From Stackebrandtia nassauensis DSM 44728 (GTDB lineage Bacteria > Actinomycetota > Actinomycetes > Mycobacteriales > Micromonosporaceae): a DNA stretch of 64,000 bases. Position numbers and translations under genes: made by a program. Each line of letters opens with the position of its first letter. Positions within the stretch are counted from its first letter, which is position 1. The notes under the pieces are model-generated. The model saw only the letters and a program-made list of their open reading frames with translations, had not been told where the DNA came from and searched no databases. The stretch is taken from positions 5,332,001-5,396,000 of the forward strand of contig NC_013947.1 in NCBI RefSeq assembly GCF_000024545.1, given 5' to 3'. Positions 37,955 to 46,516 of this stretch are shown one piece after another.

Positions 37955-38746
37955 ATGAACGAGACAGCGGCGCGCAACTGGGACAGCGCCAAACCCGCCC
38001 CGGCGGTGCTGCGCGCCGGTGCCGTCCTGCGCGCCCTGGCGGCCTCCGGCGGCCGGGCACTGAGCGCCGCCGAGCTGGCCACCGCCGCCGACATCCCCCG
38101 CTCCTCGGCGATGAACGTGTGCGTCGCCCTGACCCAGATCGGGCTGGTGCGCGCCGTCAGCGGCGGCTTCGCGCTCGGCCCCGGCCTCACCGAACTGTCA
38201 CAGGCCTATCTGGACGCCCTGGATCCGGTGCGCGAGTTCGGAACCCGCACCCGCGCGATGAACCAGATCGACGAGACCCTACAACTGGGCACTTTGGAGG
38301 GAACCGACGTCGTCTATCTGGCCCTCCACGGTGGCCGGATGCCGCTGCGCATCACCAGCCGGGTCGGATCGCGCATCTCGGCGACCTGCACCGCGCTGGG
38401 CAAGGCGATGCTGGCCGCCCAGACCGACACGCGGGTCCGCGCGCTGCTGGAATCCCGCCAGCCCTTCGTGTCCCACACCGAGAACTCCATCACCGACATC
38501 GACACCCTGCTGGCCGACCTGGACGCCACCCGACAGCGCGGCTATGCCGTCGACGCCGAGGAGACCACCTGGGGCATCACCTGCCTGGCGGTCGCCGTCC
38601 CCGGCCTGCCCGACGGCGCCCAGCCCTTCGCCGTCAGCACCTCGCTGCTGACCAGCCAGGCCAAGCCCGAACGCGTCGACTCGCTGGTGCGGCTGATCCG
38701 CGAACTGGTCACCGAGATCGGCGCCGGTTCCGGTTCCTCGCGTTGA
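37955..38746 (+). CDS. IclR family transcriptional regulator
   Basis: The 263-residue protein has an N-terminal winged helix (AAELATAADIPRSSAMNV) and an IclR effector domain with SRISATCTALGKAMLA as the ligand-pocket segment and YAVDAEETTWGITCLAV near the end. I chose the ATG at 37955, 8 nt after TAGATT. It is divergent from the fuconate operon and probably represses it and itself through the two palindromes in the gap, with a sugar acid or its product as inducer. Confidence 0.88.
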   Translation: MNETAARNWDSAKPAPAVLRAGAVLRALAASGGRALSAAELATAADIPRSSAMNVCVALTQIGLVRAVSGGFALGPGLTELSQAYLDALDPVREFGTRTRAMNQIDETLQLGTLEGTDVVYLALHGGRMPLRITSRVGSRISATCTALGKAMLAAQTDTRVRALLESRQPFVSHTENSITDIDTLLADLDATRQRGYAVDAEETTWGITCLAVAVPGLPDGAQPFAVSTSLLTSQAKPERVDSLVRLIRELVTEIGAGSGSSR

Positions 38747-38757
38747 CGTTACGATGG

Positions 38758-38799
38758 CCGTGGCGCTGGTTCGCCACGGTCGGCTCGCTGGCCGTGGCG
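38758..38799 (+). terminator. Alternative stem-loops after the iclR gene
   Basis: CGCCACGG (38772-38779) can pair perfectly with CCGTGGCG either upstream (38758-38765) or downstream (38792-38799). The downstream pairing is followed by GTCGTGGAGCTTTT, which resembles an intrinsic terminator for iclR. Confidence 0.5.
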
Positions 38800-38867
38800 T
38801 CGTGGAGCTTTTGACTTTGTCCTCTTCCGTCGCGAGCGGCCTCCAGGTGAGTGGCTGGCAAGGCGGA

Positions 38868-38904
38868 GGTGCTTCGGCATCCCGGTGTTGGATGTCGAAG
38901 TGCC
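38868..38904 (+). promoter_or_regulatory. Long GU-containing hairpin at the 5' side of the riboswitch
   Basis: GGTGCTTCGGCA (38868-38879) and TGTCGAAGTGCC (38893-38904) pair over 12 positions as RNA, with three G-U pairs and a 13-nt loop. It abuts the 5' arm of the riboswitch P1 stem and could compete with it or extend the fold. Confidence 0.35.
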
Positions 38905-39128
38905 GACAACGCCGCCAGGTGCCGCCTGGTGGGCGCGCAGCAGGAAATGGGGCAAAGTCAGAAGCTCGAAGAGGGAACCCGGTGGGAATCCGGGACTGCC
39001 CCGCAGCGGTGAGTGGGAACGAAAGCCGTCATGAGCACTGGAGTCATCCGGGAAGCGACGGCCGGTAGGCAGGTGGCGACGCGAGTCGCCGCCGGTGCCC
39101 GCGAGTCCGAAGACCTGCCCGCGTCGGC
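38902..39128 (+). ncRNA. Cobalamin riboswitch controlling metE
   Basis: The conserved elements are in order: GAGGGAACCCGGTGGGAATC, then GACTGCCCCGCAGCGGT, a GAAAGCC segment, GAGCACTGG, GCCGGTAGGC and the 3' box GAGTCCGAAGACCTGCC. P1 is supported by GCCGAC (38902-38907) with GTCGGC (39123-39128), and an inner stem by CAGGT (38916-38920) with ACCTG (39113-39117). It lies 126 nt before metE, so vitamin B12 should switch off the B12-independent methionine synthase. Confidence 0.92.
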
Positions 39129-39149
39129 GAGCACCGGCCGGTGCTCGCC
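39126..39149 (+). terminator. Perfect 24-nt palindrome overlapping the riboswitch P1 arm
   Basis: GGCGAGCACCGG followed by its exact complement forms a 12-bp arm palindrome. It shares its first 3 bases with the 3' strand of P1, so the two helices compete at their boundary. It may act as the expression-platform terminator. A second hairpin, CGAGAACC-GT-GGTTCTCG (39221-39238), stands directly before the metE ribosome binding site GAGGGAAGGA. Confidence 0.5.
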
Positions 39150-39253
39150 CGCCGACGGCTTCGCGGGCAAGCCGCCTCGACAAGGGACGCCTTCGCGTCC
39201 GTCGTGGTCTTCCCGTGAGCCGAGAACCGTGGTTCTCGAGGGAAGGACACCAC

Positions 39254-41503
39254 ATGAATCATCCACTGTCCACAACCGTGCTGGGTTACCCCCGCATCGG
39301 ACCGAATCGCGAGCTCAAACGCGCCGTCGAGAGTTACTGGGCGGGCAACTCCTCCGCCGAGGAACTGTCGGCCGCCGCGGCCGACATCCGTTCGGGGATG
39401 CTGCGCGACCTGACCGGCGCCGGACTGGAGTCGGTACCGTCCAATGTCTTCTCGCTCTACGACCACGTGCTGGACGCCGCGGTGGCCGTCGACGCGATCC
39501 CGGGCCGCTACCGGGACCTGGGACTGTCCGAGCTGGACACGTACTTCGCGATGGCGCGCGGCAACGCCGACATCGCGCCGCTGGAGCTGACCAAGTGGTT
39601 CGACACCAACTACCACTACCTGGTCCCCGAGATCGGGCCCGAGACCCGGTTCCGGGCCGTGGCCGACAAACCGCTGGCCGAGTTCCGCGAGGCCAAACAG
39701 CAGGGCGTACACACCCGGCCGGTGCTGCTGGGGCCGGTGACGCTGCTGCTGTTGTCGAAGTCCCCCGGCGGCGGCGCGCCGCTGGATCGACTGACCGACC
39801 TGGTGGAGGTGTACGCCGAACTGTTGTCGCAACTGGCTTCGGCGGGCGCCGACTGGGTGCAGCTCGACGAACCGGCCTTCGCCCTCGACCGCGACTCAGC
39901 CGAACTGTCGGCGCTGCGCGACGCCTACCGTCAACTCGGCGCCGTACCGGGCCGCCCGAAACTGCTGGTCACCGGCGGCTACGGCGACTTCGGTGACGCG
40001 CTGCCGATCCTGCTGGACAGCCCGGTCGAGGCCGTGGCGCTGGACCTGGTGTCCGGCGAACGAGACCTGAACCGGCTGGCGGCGCACGGCGGTTCCAACG
40101 GCACCATGATCCTGGGCGGGCTCGTCGACGGCCGCAACATCTGGCGCACCGACCTGCGCACCGCTTCGGCGACCCTGGGTACCCTGCTCGGCCTGGCCGA
40201 CACGGTGGGAGTGTCCACATCGTCGTCACTGCTGCACGTCCCCGTCGACCTGACCGCCGAGACCACCATGGACCCGGCGCTGAAGGACCGGCTCGCCTTC
40301 GCCAAACAGAAACTCGCCGAGGTGACCCGGCTGGGCCGCTGCCTCAGCCACGGCGAGACCATCGGTGAGGCCGAGGCACTGCCGCCGGTCGCCGACGCCT
40401 GGCGCGACGGCACCGTCCGGGCCCGGCTGTCGGCACTGCGCCCCGACAGCGGCACCCGCACCCCCTATCGCCAGCGGGCCGCGGCCCAAGCCGAACGACT
40501 GGAACTACCACCGCTGCCCACCACCACGATCGGCTCGTTCCCGCAGACCACCGACGTGCGAGCCACCCGCGCCGAGTACCGCACCGGCAAGATCGACCGG
40601 GCCGCCTACGTGTCGAGGATGCGCGCCGAGATCGCCAGCGTGGTGCGGGCCCAGGAACGACTGGGCCTGGACGTCCTGGTGCACGGCGAACCCGAACGCA
40701 ACGACATGGTGCAGTACTTCGCCGAGTCGCTGCGCGGTTTCGCCGCCACCGCCGCGGGCTGGGTGCAGTCCTACGGTTCCCGCTGCGTGCGACCACCGAT
40801 CCTGTACGGCGACGTCAGCCGCCCCGACCCGATCACGGTCGAGTGGTCGACGTACGCGCAGTCGCTGACCGGCAAGCCGGTCAAGGGCATGCTCACCGGA
40901 CCGGTGACCATCCTGGCCTGGTCGTTCGTGCGCACCGACCAACCACTGGCCGACACGGCCCGCCAAGTCGCGCTGGCACTGCGCGACGAGGTGCGTGACC
41001 TGGAGACCGCCGGGATCCGGGTGATCCAGGTCGACGAACCGGCACTGCGAGAACTGTTGCCGCCCAGGCGAGGCGACCACGCGTCCTACCTGGAGTGGGC
41101 GGTCTCGGCGTTCCGGCTGGCCACCGGCGGCGTCGCCGACTCGACCCAGGTCCACACGCACCTGTGCTACTCGGAGTTCGGCGAGGTCATCGACGCGATC
41201 GCCGCACTGGACGCCGACGTCACCAGCATCGAGGCGTCCCGCTCCAAGATGGAGGTCCTGGACGATCTACGCGAAGCCGGCTACGAACGCGGCGTCGGCC
41301 CGGGCGTGTACGACATCCACTCGCCCCGGGTGCCCGGCACCGACGAGATCGCCGACTCGCTGCGCGCGGCACTGCGGGCCCTCCCGGCCGAACGCCTGTG
41401 GGTCAACCCGGACTGCGGCCTCAAGACCCGGGGCTACCCAGAGGTCGAGGCGTCGCTGACCGCGATGGTCGAAGCGGCCCGCCAGGTGCGGGGCGAACTA
41501 TAG
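39254..41503 (+). CDS. metE: Cobalamin-independent methionine synthase
   Basis: The 749-residue protein has the two-barrel MetE layout. The N-terminal half starts [19 protein letters not shown]; the C-terminal barrel has [27 protein letters not shown], the substrate motif [10 protein letters not shown] and zinc ligands in [11 protein letters not shown] and [11 protein letters not shown]. It methylates homocysteine with 5-methyl-THF supplied by MetF. The upstream B12 riboswitch implies that the genome also has a B12-dependent synthase (MetH). AAGGA before the ATG at 39254 supports the start. Confidence 0.95.
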   Translation: MNHPLSTTVLGYPRIGPNRELKRAVESYWAGNSSAEELSAAAADIRSGMLRDLTGAGLESVPSNVFSLYDHVLDAAVAVDAIPGRYRDLGLSELDTYFAMARGNADIAPLELTKWFDTNYHYLVPEIGPETRFRAVADKPLAEFREAKQQGVHTRPVLLGPVTLLLLSKSPGGGAPLDRLTDLVEVYAELLSQLASAGADWVQLDEPAFALDRDSAELSALRDAYRQLGAVPGRPKLLVTGGYGDFGDALPILLDSPVEAVALDLVSGERDLNRLAAHGGSNGTMILGGLVDGRNIWRTDLRTASATLGTLLGLADTVGVSTSSSLLHVPVDLTAETTMDPALKDRLAFAKQKLAEVTRLGRCLSHGETIGEAEALPPVADAWRDGTVRARLSALRPDSGTRTPYRQRAAAQAERLELPPLPTTTIGSFPQTTDVRATRAEYRTGKIDRAAYVSRMRAEIASVVRAQERLGLDVLVHGEPERNDMVQYFAESLRGFAATAAGWVQSYGSRCVRPPILYGDVSRPDPITVEWSTYAQSLTGKPVKGMLTGPVTILAWSFVRTDQPLADTARQVALALRDEVRDLETAGIRVIQVDEPALRELLPPRRGDHASYLEWAVSAFRLATGGVADSTQVHTHLCYSEFGEVIDAIAALDADVTSIEASRSKMEVLDDLREAGYERGVGPGVYDIHSPRVPGTDEIADSLRAALRALPAERLWVNPDCGLKTRGYPEVEASLTAMVEAARQVRGEL

Positions 41504-41520
41504 CTACCGATATCTCGATA

Positions 41521-41576
41521 GCGTCCTAGGACGCACGTGCCGCGGGATGGTCCCACTTCGCCGGGGCCATCCCGCG
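41521..41576 (+). terminator. Two stem-loops after metE
   Basis: GCGTCCTAGGACGC (41521-41534) is a perfect palindrome. CGCGGGATGG (41541-41550) and CCATCCCGCG (41567-41576) form a perfect 10-bp stem with a 16-nt loop. Together they probably end the metE transcript. Confidence 0.6.
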
Positions 41577-41616
41577 TGGCGTGTCCGGCACCGACAGGGC
41601 GATATCCCATGTTTCG

Positions 41617-43764
41617 TCATCGTGGCCGATGATCCCGCACAATGGAACCGTGCTGATCGAGGTGGTGAGAGTCGCAAAGTTTCCCGGAACTCCCTGGAAG
41701 GCCGCCATCCAGACCGCGTTCGGTCGCGCCTCGGTCGGCTGGCGTGGTGACCCGGCCGCGCAGCCCGGCGAATACCACGTCGAGTGGACGATCGACGAGG
41801 ACATCGTCTGGGGCCGAAACGCCAAGCCAGCTACTGGTACCGGTCCCGGGCTGCGCACTGGCGGGCATTGCGTTGTCCTGCGGGGACAGCTGAGCCTCAC
41901 CGAGGACGGTGCCGCTGTGCTGGACCTGGACGGCACGCCAATCCTCCTGGACCTTGCCGCTCGGCTGCCCGACAACGTCATCGGCACGTGGGTCGAGCTC
42001 TTCATCCAACACGGCAAGGTCGCTGTCCACCCCTACGAACTCTGACGGCAATCCACACCAAACGTCAACGCCCCCAGGGCTGGCCGCGCGTTGGACGCGC
42101 GGCCAGCCAACCCCTTCACACCGGAGTAACTCCGGCAGGTACGGCGCCACGGTTCGGCCGAGCTCTCCGGAGGTGATCAGCTCGGCGATCGCGGCGATGT
42201 CGGTGTCGAGCCGTCGGTCGGCGTCGATGAACGGGGCTAGTTTGCGGACGGCGTCGAAGGCTGCCCGCGTACCGGGGGCGAGCAGGTCGGGGTCGCGCAG
42301 GTCGACGGCCTGGCAGGCCGCGAGCAGGTGGATCGCGGCGACCCTGGTGACCAGGTCGACCACGTCGCGGGCGCCCCGGGTGGCGATGGTGCCCATGCTG
42401 ACCTTGTCCTGGTTGTGGGACTCGGTGGAGCGGGAGTGGGTGGTGGCGGGCGCGGCCCGGTGCAGGGCTTCGGCGGTGAGTGCCGAGGCCGCGATCTGGG
42501 CGCCCTTCAGGCCGTGGTGCAGTCCGGCCTCCGGGTCGCCCTCGGTCAGATGTGGGGCCAGTACCGGGGGTAGGCCCCGGTTGAACTTGTCGTCGACCAG
42601 CAGCGCGAGTTGTCGGTCCAGCAGGTCGCCGAGGTTGGCCACGGCGATCTTGAGGGCGTCGGCCGTTTGTCCCATGTGGCCGCCGTAGAAGTGGCCGCCG
42701 TTGTGGACGGTGCCCAGACCGGTGTCGAACAGCGGGTTGTCGTTGGAGGAGTTGACTTCGATCTCGACCCAGCGGCGCGACCATTCCAGGGTGTCGTCCA
42801 CGACGCCGACCACGTGCGGGGCGCAGCGCACCGAGTAGCGTTCCTGCACCGTCTGGTCGACGTGCTGCATCCCGCCCTCGGCGACGGCCGGGGTGCCGTC
42901 GACGATCTGGGCGTGGGTCCGCGTCAGGCCGGAGCCTTCCAGCAGTGCCCGGATCCGCGCGGCGCTGCGGAGTTGTCCCGGGTGTGGTTTCTGGGCGTGA
43001 AGCCGGGGATGGAAGTGGTCCACATTGGCGGTGAGTGCCTCGACGGTCAGCGCGGTGCACACGTCGGCGGTCACGGCCAGCTCGGTGGCGTCGTGCACGG
43101 CCAGGGTAGCGAAGGCGGCCATGAGCGAGGTGCCGTTGAGCAGCGCCAGGCTTTCCTTGGGTTGCAGCACGAGCGGGGCCAGGGCGCAGTCCCGCAGTGC
43201 CTCGGCGGCGTCGCGTCGGACGCCGCGGTGTTCGACGGTTCCGGAGCCGATGAGCACGTTGGCCAGATAGGCCAGCGGGGCCAGGTCGCCGCTGGCGCCG
43301 ACCGATCCGCATTCGGGAACCACCGGCACGATGTCGTGTCGCAGCAGCGCCAGGATCAGGTCCACCGCCTCGGCGCGGATCGCGGAATGCCCGCGCGCCA
43401 GGCAGTTGGCGCGGATCAGCATCATGGCCCGCACCACCGACGGCGCCGCCTCGGGGCCGGTGCCCACCAGCAGCAGCCGGACCAGGTTGTCCTGAAGGTA
43501 GGCCGCGCGCTGTGGACTGAGGTGGTGTTTCACGCTGTCGCCGACACCGGTGGTGACGCCGTAGATCGGTTGTCCGGTGGCGATGAGCCGGTCCCGCAGT
43601 GCCACCGAGGCGGTCATGCGCGCCCGCGATTCTTCGGATATGGAGGGAACCTCGGCGCTATGTCGGCGCGCGACCGCGACGACGTCGGCGATGCCGAGTC
43701 CGTCCTCTCCCAGTGGTGTGATGCTCGTCGGATGCCCGCTCGGCGAAAGCACGTCAGTCGTCAC
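41617..43764 (-). CDS. Aromatic amino acid ammonia-lyase/aminomutase family (HAL/PAL-like) with a stop-less C-terminus
   Basis: The protein has the MIO-forming Ala157-Ser158-Gly159 in GSVGASGDLAPL, the catalytic tyrosine in YGVTTGVGD (Y68) and NDNPLF. In the substrate-selectivity position after L90-Q91-x-N-L it has L97-L98. Histidine lyases have Ser-His here, Phe lyases Phe-Leu and Tyr lyases His-Leu. No hut genes are nearby. This points to a phenylalanine/tyrosine lyase or aminomutase and not to histidine catabolism. The domain ends near APYLPELL (about 42135). The frame then continues about 170 codons through a terminator and antisense to the next gene, so a stop codon appears lost. Confidence 0.75.
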   Translation of the reverse strand: MTTDVLSPSGHPTSITPLGEDGLGIADVVAVARRHSAEVPSISEESRARMTASVALRDRLIATGQPIYGVTTGVGDSVKHHLSPQRAAYLQDNLVRLLLVGTGPEAAPSVVRAMMLIRANCLARGHSAIRAEAVDLILALLRHDIVPVVPECGSVGASGDLAPLAYLANVLIGSGTVEHRGVRRDAAEALRDCALAPLVLQPKESLALLNGTSLMAAFATLAVHDATELAVTADVCTALTVEALTANVDHFHPRLHAQKPHPGQLRSAARIRALLEGSGLTRTHAQIVDGTPAVAEGGMQHVDQTVQERYSVRCAPHVVGVVDDTLEWSRRWVEIEVNSSNDNPLFDTGLGTVHNGGHFYGGHMGQTADALKIAVANLGDLLDRQLALLVDDKFNRGLPPVLAPHLTEGDPEAGLHHGLKGAQIAASALTAEALHRAAPATTHSRSTESHNQDKVSMGTIATRGARDVVDLVTRVAAIHLLAACQAVDLRDPDLLAPGTRAAFDAVRKLAPFIDADRRLDTDIAAIAELITSGELGRTVAPYLPELLRCEGVGWPRVQRAASPGGVDVWCGLPSEFVGVDSDLAVLDEELDPRADDVVGQPSGKVQEDWRAVQVQHSGTVLGEAQLSPQDNAMPASAQPGTGTSSWLGVSAPDDVLVDRPLDVVFAGLRGRVTTPADRGATERGLDGGLPGSSGKLCDSHHLDQHGSIVRDHRPR
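41650..42045 (+). CDS. Hypothetical small cytoplasmic protein
   Basis: From the GTG at 41650 the product has 131 residues with no signal or membrane segment. It has a basic N-terminus (EVVRVAKFPGTPWK), a central WTIDEDIVWG segment and a strand-rich second half ending in VHPYEL. CACAAT 7 nt before the GTG may be a -10 box for a leaderless mRNA. It is convergent with the ammonia-lyase gene, whose stop-less frame runs antisense over it. I do not recognise the family. Confidence 0.55.
   Translation: MLIEVVRVAKFPGTPWKAAIQTAFGRASVGWRGDPAAQPGEYHVEWTIDEDIVWGRNAKPATGTGPGLRTGGHCVVLRGQLSLTEDGAAVLDLDGTPILLDLAARLPDNVIGTWVELFIQHGKVAVHPYEL
42078..42108. terminator. Perfect 13-bp stem-loop between convergent genes
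   Basis: GGCTGGCCGCGCG and CGCGCGGCCAGCC form a 13-bp stem with a TTGGA loop. It lies 32 bp after the small hypothetical gene and near the expected end of the ammonia-lyase domain, so it probably ends both transcripts. Confidence 0.8.
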
Positions 43765-43810
43765 GATTCTCCTCTTCGGGGGGTATGCCCTGTGGCCGTG
43801 TTGTCATTAC

Positions 43811-43820
43811 GCGGCAAGGC
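43811..43820 (+). promoter_or_regulatory. Half of a rifamycin-associated element (RAE)-like sequence
   Basis: GCGGCAAGGC matches the right half of the 19-bp RAE as I recall it (GGGGCTTGCGGCAAGGCCC), which lies upstream of rifamycin-inactivating genes. The left half (CATTA here) is not conserved. It is about 107 nt before the start of the Rph-like gene. Confidence 0.35.
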
Positions 43821-43855
43821 TTCTGCGCGGAACACATTACCGACGGCGACATATA

Positions 43856-43884
43856 TTGCGTACATATCCCGGAAGGTGTACATT
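43856..43884 (+). promoter_or_regulatory. Promoter of the Rph-like gene
   Basis: TTGCGT (43856-43861) and TACATT (43879-43884) are 17 bp apart. The start site would be near 43891, giving a leader of about 36 nt with GGAG before the ATG at 43927. Confidence 0.5.
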
Positions 43885-43888
43885 AGTT

Positions 43889-43906
43889 ATTCATCAGGTG
43901 ATGAAT
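43889..43906. promoter_or_regulatory. Palindromic operator at the Rph-like promoter
   Basis: ATTCATCA-GG-TGATGAAT has perfect 8-bp arms and covers the expected transcription start. A repressor bound here would block the gene. The regulator is not identified. Confidence 0.5.
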
Positions 43907-43926
43907 TAATGAATGCGGAGTCGGCG

Positions 43927-46449
43927 ATGACAACCACCACCACGCAGCTTCCGGTCCGGGACCTTGCCACCCTCAACCGCGACTGCCTGCCGATCGCGGG
44001 TGGCAAGGGCGCCAACCTGGGCGAGCTGCTGGCCGCCGGGGTGCCGGTGCCGGGCGGCTTCGTGGTGACGACCGAGGCCTACCTGAAGGCGGTGCGCGAC
44101 AGCGACGTCCGGGAGGACATCGAGCGCGCCATCGCCGACTCCGCGTTCGCGCGGGTGCGGGAGCTGATCGCGTCCGTTCACATGGACGCGGCGACCGAAT
44201 CGGCCATCACCGACGCCTACCGCCGGCTGGGCGGCGGCCCGGTCGCGGTGCGCTCCTCCGGTACCGCCGAGGATCTCGCCGACGCAGCGTTCGCCGGTCA
44301 GCACGACACCTTCCTCAACGTCGTCGGCGAGGCGGCGCTCATCGACGCGGTGCGCGACTGCTGGGCTTCACTGTGGACCGACCGGGCGGCCGAGTACCGG
44401 CGCGACCGGGGCATCGGCTCCACCGACGTGGCCATCGCCGTCGTGGTGCAGGAGATGGTGGCCTCCGACGCCGCCGGGGTCATGTTCACCGCCGACCCGG
44501 TCAGCGGGATCCGCGAACACGTGGTCATCGACGCCAGCCCCGGCCTCGGTGAGGCGGTGGTGTCCGGTCTGGTCACCCCGGATCACTATGTGGCGAACAA
44601 GAAGAACGGCAAGGTGCTCGACTCGGCGCTGGGCCGCCGCGAGGTCGTGATCCGGTCCGTCGAGGGCGGCGGCACCGTCGAGTCGCACGAGGACGCCGCC
44701 ACCGAACCGGTGCTGGACACAGCGACCGTCCGCGAACTGGTGGCGCTGGGCCGCCGGGTCGAGGCGCATTTCGGTGCCCCGCAGGACACCGAGTGGGCGC
44801 TGCGCGACGGGCGGCTGTACCTGGTGCAGGCCCGTCCGATCACCGCCATCCCCGAACCCATCGGCAAGGTCCGGTTCCCGCAACGGATGCTGGCCTCGAT
44901 CCTGGCCGAGATCATCACCCGGCGCCCGTATCCGCTGGACTATTCATCGTGGACGATCAACATGTTCGCGGGCGTCCGGCTGTTCGCCAGCTGCATGGGT
45001 GTCACCTTCCCCGACCTGGAGAAGATGAAGGTCGAACAGGACGGCGTCATCACCTCGCTGCGGCCCCAGGCGCCCAAGCCCGGACCGCTCACCCCGGTGA
45101 TCATCGTCCGCAACCTCATCCGGGGCCGCCGGTTCCCGGCCGCGACCTGGGAAGCCGATCCCCGGCTGTCGGCCTTTCTGACCGAGATCGATCGCCTGCG
45201 CGCCAAGGACCTCAGCGCCCTGTCCTATCAGGAGCTCGACACGGCGCTCACCGAGGCCCTCGACACCATCGAGCCGATGATGCTGCTGCGCTACGACTAC
45301 CTGCCCCGCACGACGGTGGCGGCACTGCGGTTCCGGCTCACTCTGGCGCGCCTGGGTCTGGGCGACAAGTTCGGGCTGCTGCTGGCCGGGGCGGAGACCA
45401 AGACCCTGGAGACCAACCGCGCGCTCGCCGGACTGGCCGAGCGGATCCGCCGCGACGACTGGCTGCGCTCGGTCTTCGCGGACAACGACGCCGCCGACAT
45501 CCGCCCGATCCTGGCCGACACCGAGACCGGCCGCGAGTTCCTGACCGCCTTCGCGGCCTTCCTCGACGAGTACGGGCATCGCGAGATCACCAGCATCGCG
45601 CTGGCCAGTGAACCGGTGTGGCGCGACTCGCCCGCCACCGTCCTGGGCATCCTCAAGGGAATGACGGTCGGCGACGCTCCGGAACCGAAGCAGACCGCCT
45701 CCGAGCGCGCCTTCGCCGAGTTGCTGGCGCATCCCAAACTGCGCGACCAGAAACGGCGCGACCGGGTGCTGCGGCGACTGGACGCGGCCCGCTACTTCAC
45801 CAGCTTCCGCGAGGACACCCACTTCTACATGACGATGCCGCAGCCGATCGTGCGTCGGATCCTGCTCGAATACGGCGCCAGGTTGGCCGAGGCCGGGGTC
45901 CTCGACGAGGCGATGGACGTGTTCCACCTCCATCGCGGTGAACTGGAACTGTCCGCCTGGCCACCGGCCGTGTCCGACGTGGAGCGAATTCGCGACCTGG
46001 TGTCGCGTCGTGCGGCGATCCGGGAACGGCTCGGCGACGCGCCCCTCATCGACCGGCGCTACTTCGCCAGCAAGGCCGCCGACGCCGACGCGCTGCTGAC
46101 CGGCATGCCCGCCTCGGCTGGCCGGTTCACCGGTGTGGTGCGGATCGTCAACGGCCCCGAGGACTTCCACACCTTGCGCGAGGGCGAGATCCTGGTCGCC
46201 CCGTTCACCAACCCGGCCTGGACGCCGCTGTTCCAACGGGCCGCCGCCGTCATCGTGGACACCGGCGGCGCGATGTCCCACGCGGCCATCGTCGCCCGCG
46301 AATACGGCATCCCCGCGGTACTGGGCACCGCCAACGCGGTGTCCACACTCAACGACGGCGACCGGGTGACCGTGGACGGTGACACCGGTTCGGTGCTGGC
46401 GGTCGACGGTGCCGTCACGGGCACCGACCGTGATTTAGGGTTCTCTTGA
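43927..46449 (+). CDS. Rifampin phosphotransferase-like / PEP-synthase family protein
   Basis: The 840-residue protein has the three parts of rifampin phosphotransferase. An ATP-grasp domain covers about residues 1-310 (GGKGANLGELLAAGVPVPGG, VRSSGTAEDL, SPGLGEAVVSGLVTPDHY), followed by a long alpha-helical middle domain that binds rifampin in Rph, and a C-terminal swivelling domain with the phospho-carrier histidine at about residue 785 in TGGAMSHAAIVAREYGIPAV. PEP synthases lack this middle domain and have a large barrel in its place. GGAG 7 nt upstream supports the ATG at 43927; an ATG at 43909 is possible. Resistance to rifamycins is inferred. Confidence 0.75.
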   Translation: MTTTTTQLPVRDLATLNRDCLPIAGGKGANLGELLAAGVPVPGGFVVTTEAYLKAVRDSDVREDIERAIADSAFARVRELIASVHMDAATESAITDAYRRLGGGPVAVRSSGTAEDLADAAFAGQHDTFLNVVGEAALIDAVRDCWASLWTDRAAEYRRDRGIGSTDVAIAVVVQEMVASDAAGVMFTADPVSGIREHVVIDASPGLGEAVVSGLVTPDHYVANKKNGKVLDSALGRREVVIRSVEGGGTVESHEDAATEPVLDTATVRELVALGRRVEAHFGAPQDTEWALRDGRLYLVQARPITAIPEPIGKVRFPQRMLASILAEIITRRPYPLDYSSWTINMFAGVRLFASCMGVTFPDLEKMKVEQDGVITSLRPQAPKPGPLTPVIIVRNLIRGRRFPAATWEADPRLSAFLTEIDRLRAKDLSALSYQELDTALTEALDTIEPMMLLRYDYLPRTTVAALRFRLTLARLGLGDKFGLLLAGAETKTLETNRALAGLAERIRRDDWLRSVFADNDAADIRPILADTETGREFLTAFAAFLDEYGHREITSIALASEPVWRDSPATVLGILKGMTVGDAPEPKQTASERAFAELLAHPKLRDQKRRDRVLRRLDAARYFTSFREDTHFYMTMPQPIVRRILLEYGARLAEAGVLDEAMDVFHLHRGELELSAWPPAVSDVERIRDLVSRRAAIRERLGDAPLIDRRYFASKAADADALLTGMPASAGRFTGVVRIVNGPEDFHTLREGEILVAPFTNPAWTPLFQRAAAVIVDTGGAMSHAAIVAREYGIPAVLGTANAVSTLNDGDRVTVDGDTGSVLAVDGAVTGTDRDLGFS

Positions 46450-46516
46450 ACTGATTTATGTTTCCCTTGCGGCAGAAGGGATTGTGCAAACGCATTCCAA
46501 CTTTTAGCCTTCGGGC

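Noticed and set aside
41617-43764. Calling the MIO enzyme hutH (histidine ammonia-lyase)
   Set aside because: The Ser-His selectivity pair is replaced by Leu-Leu and no other hut gene is near.
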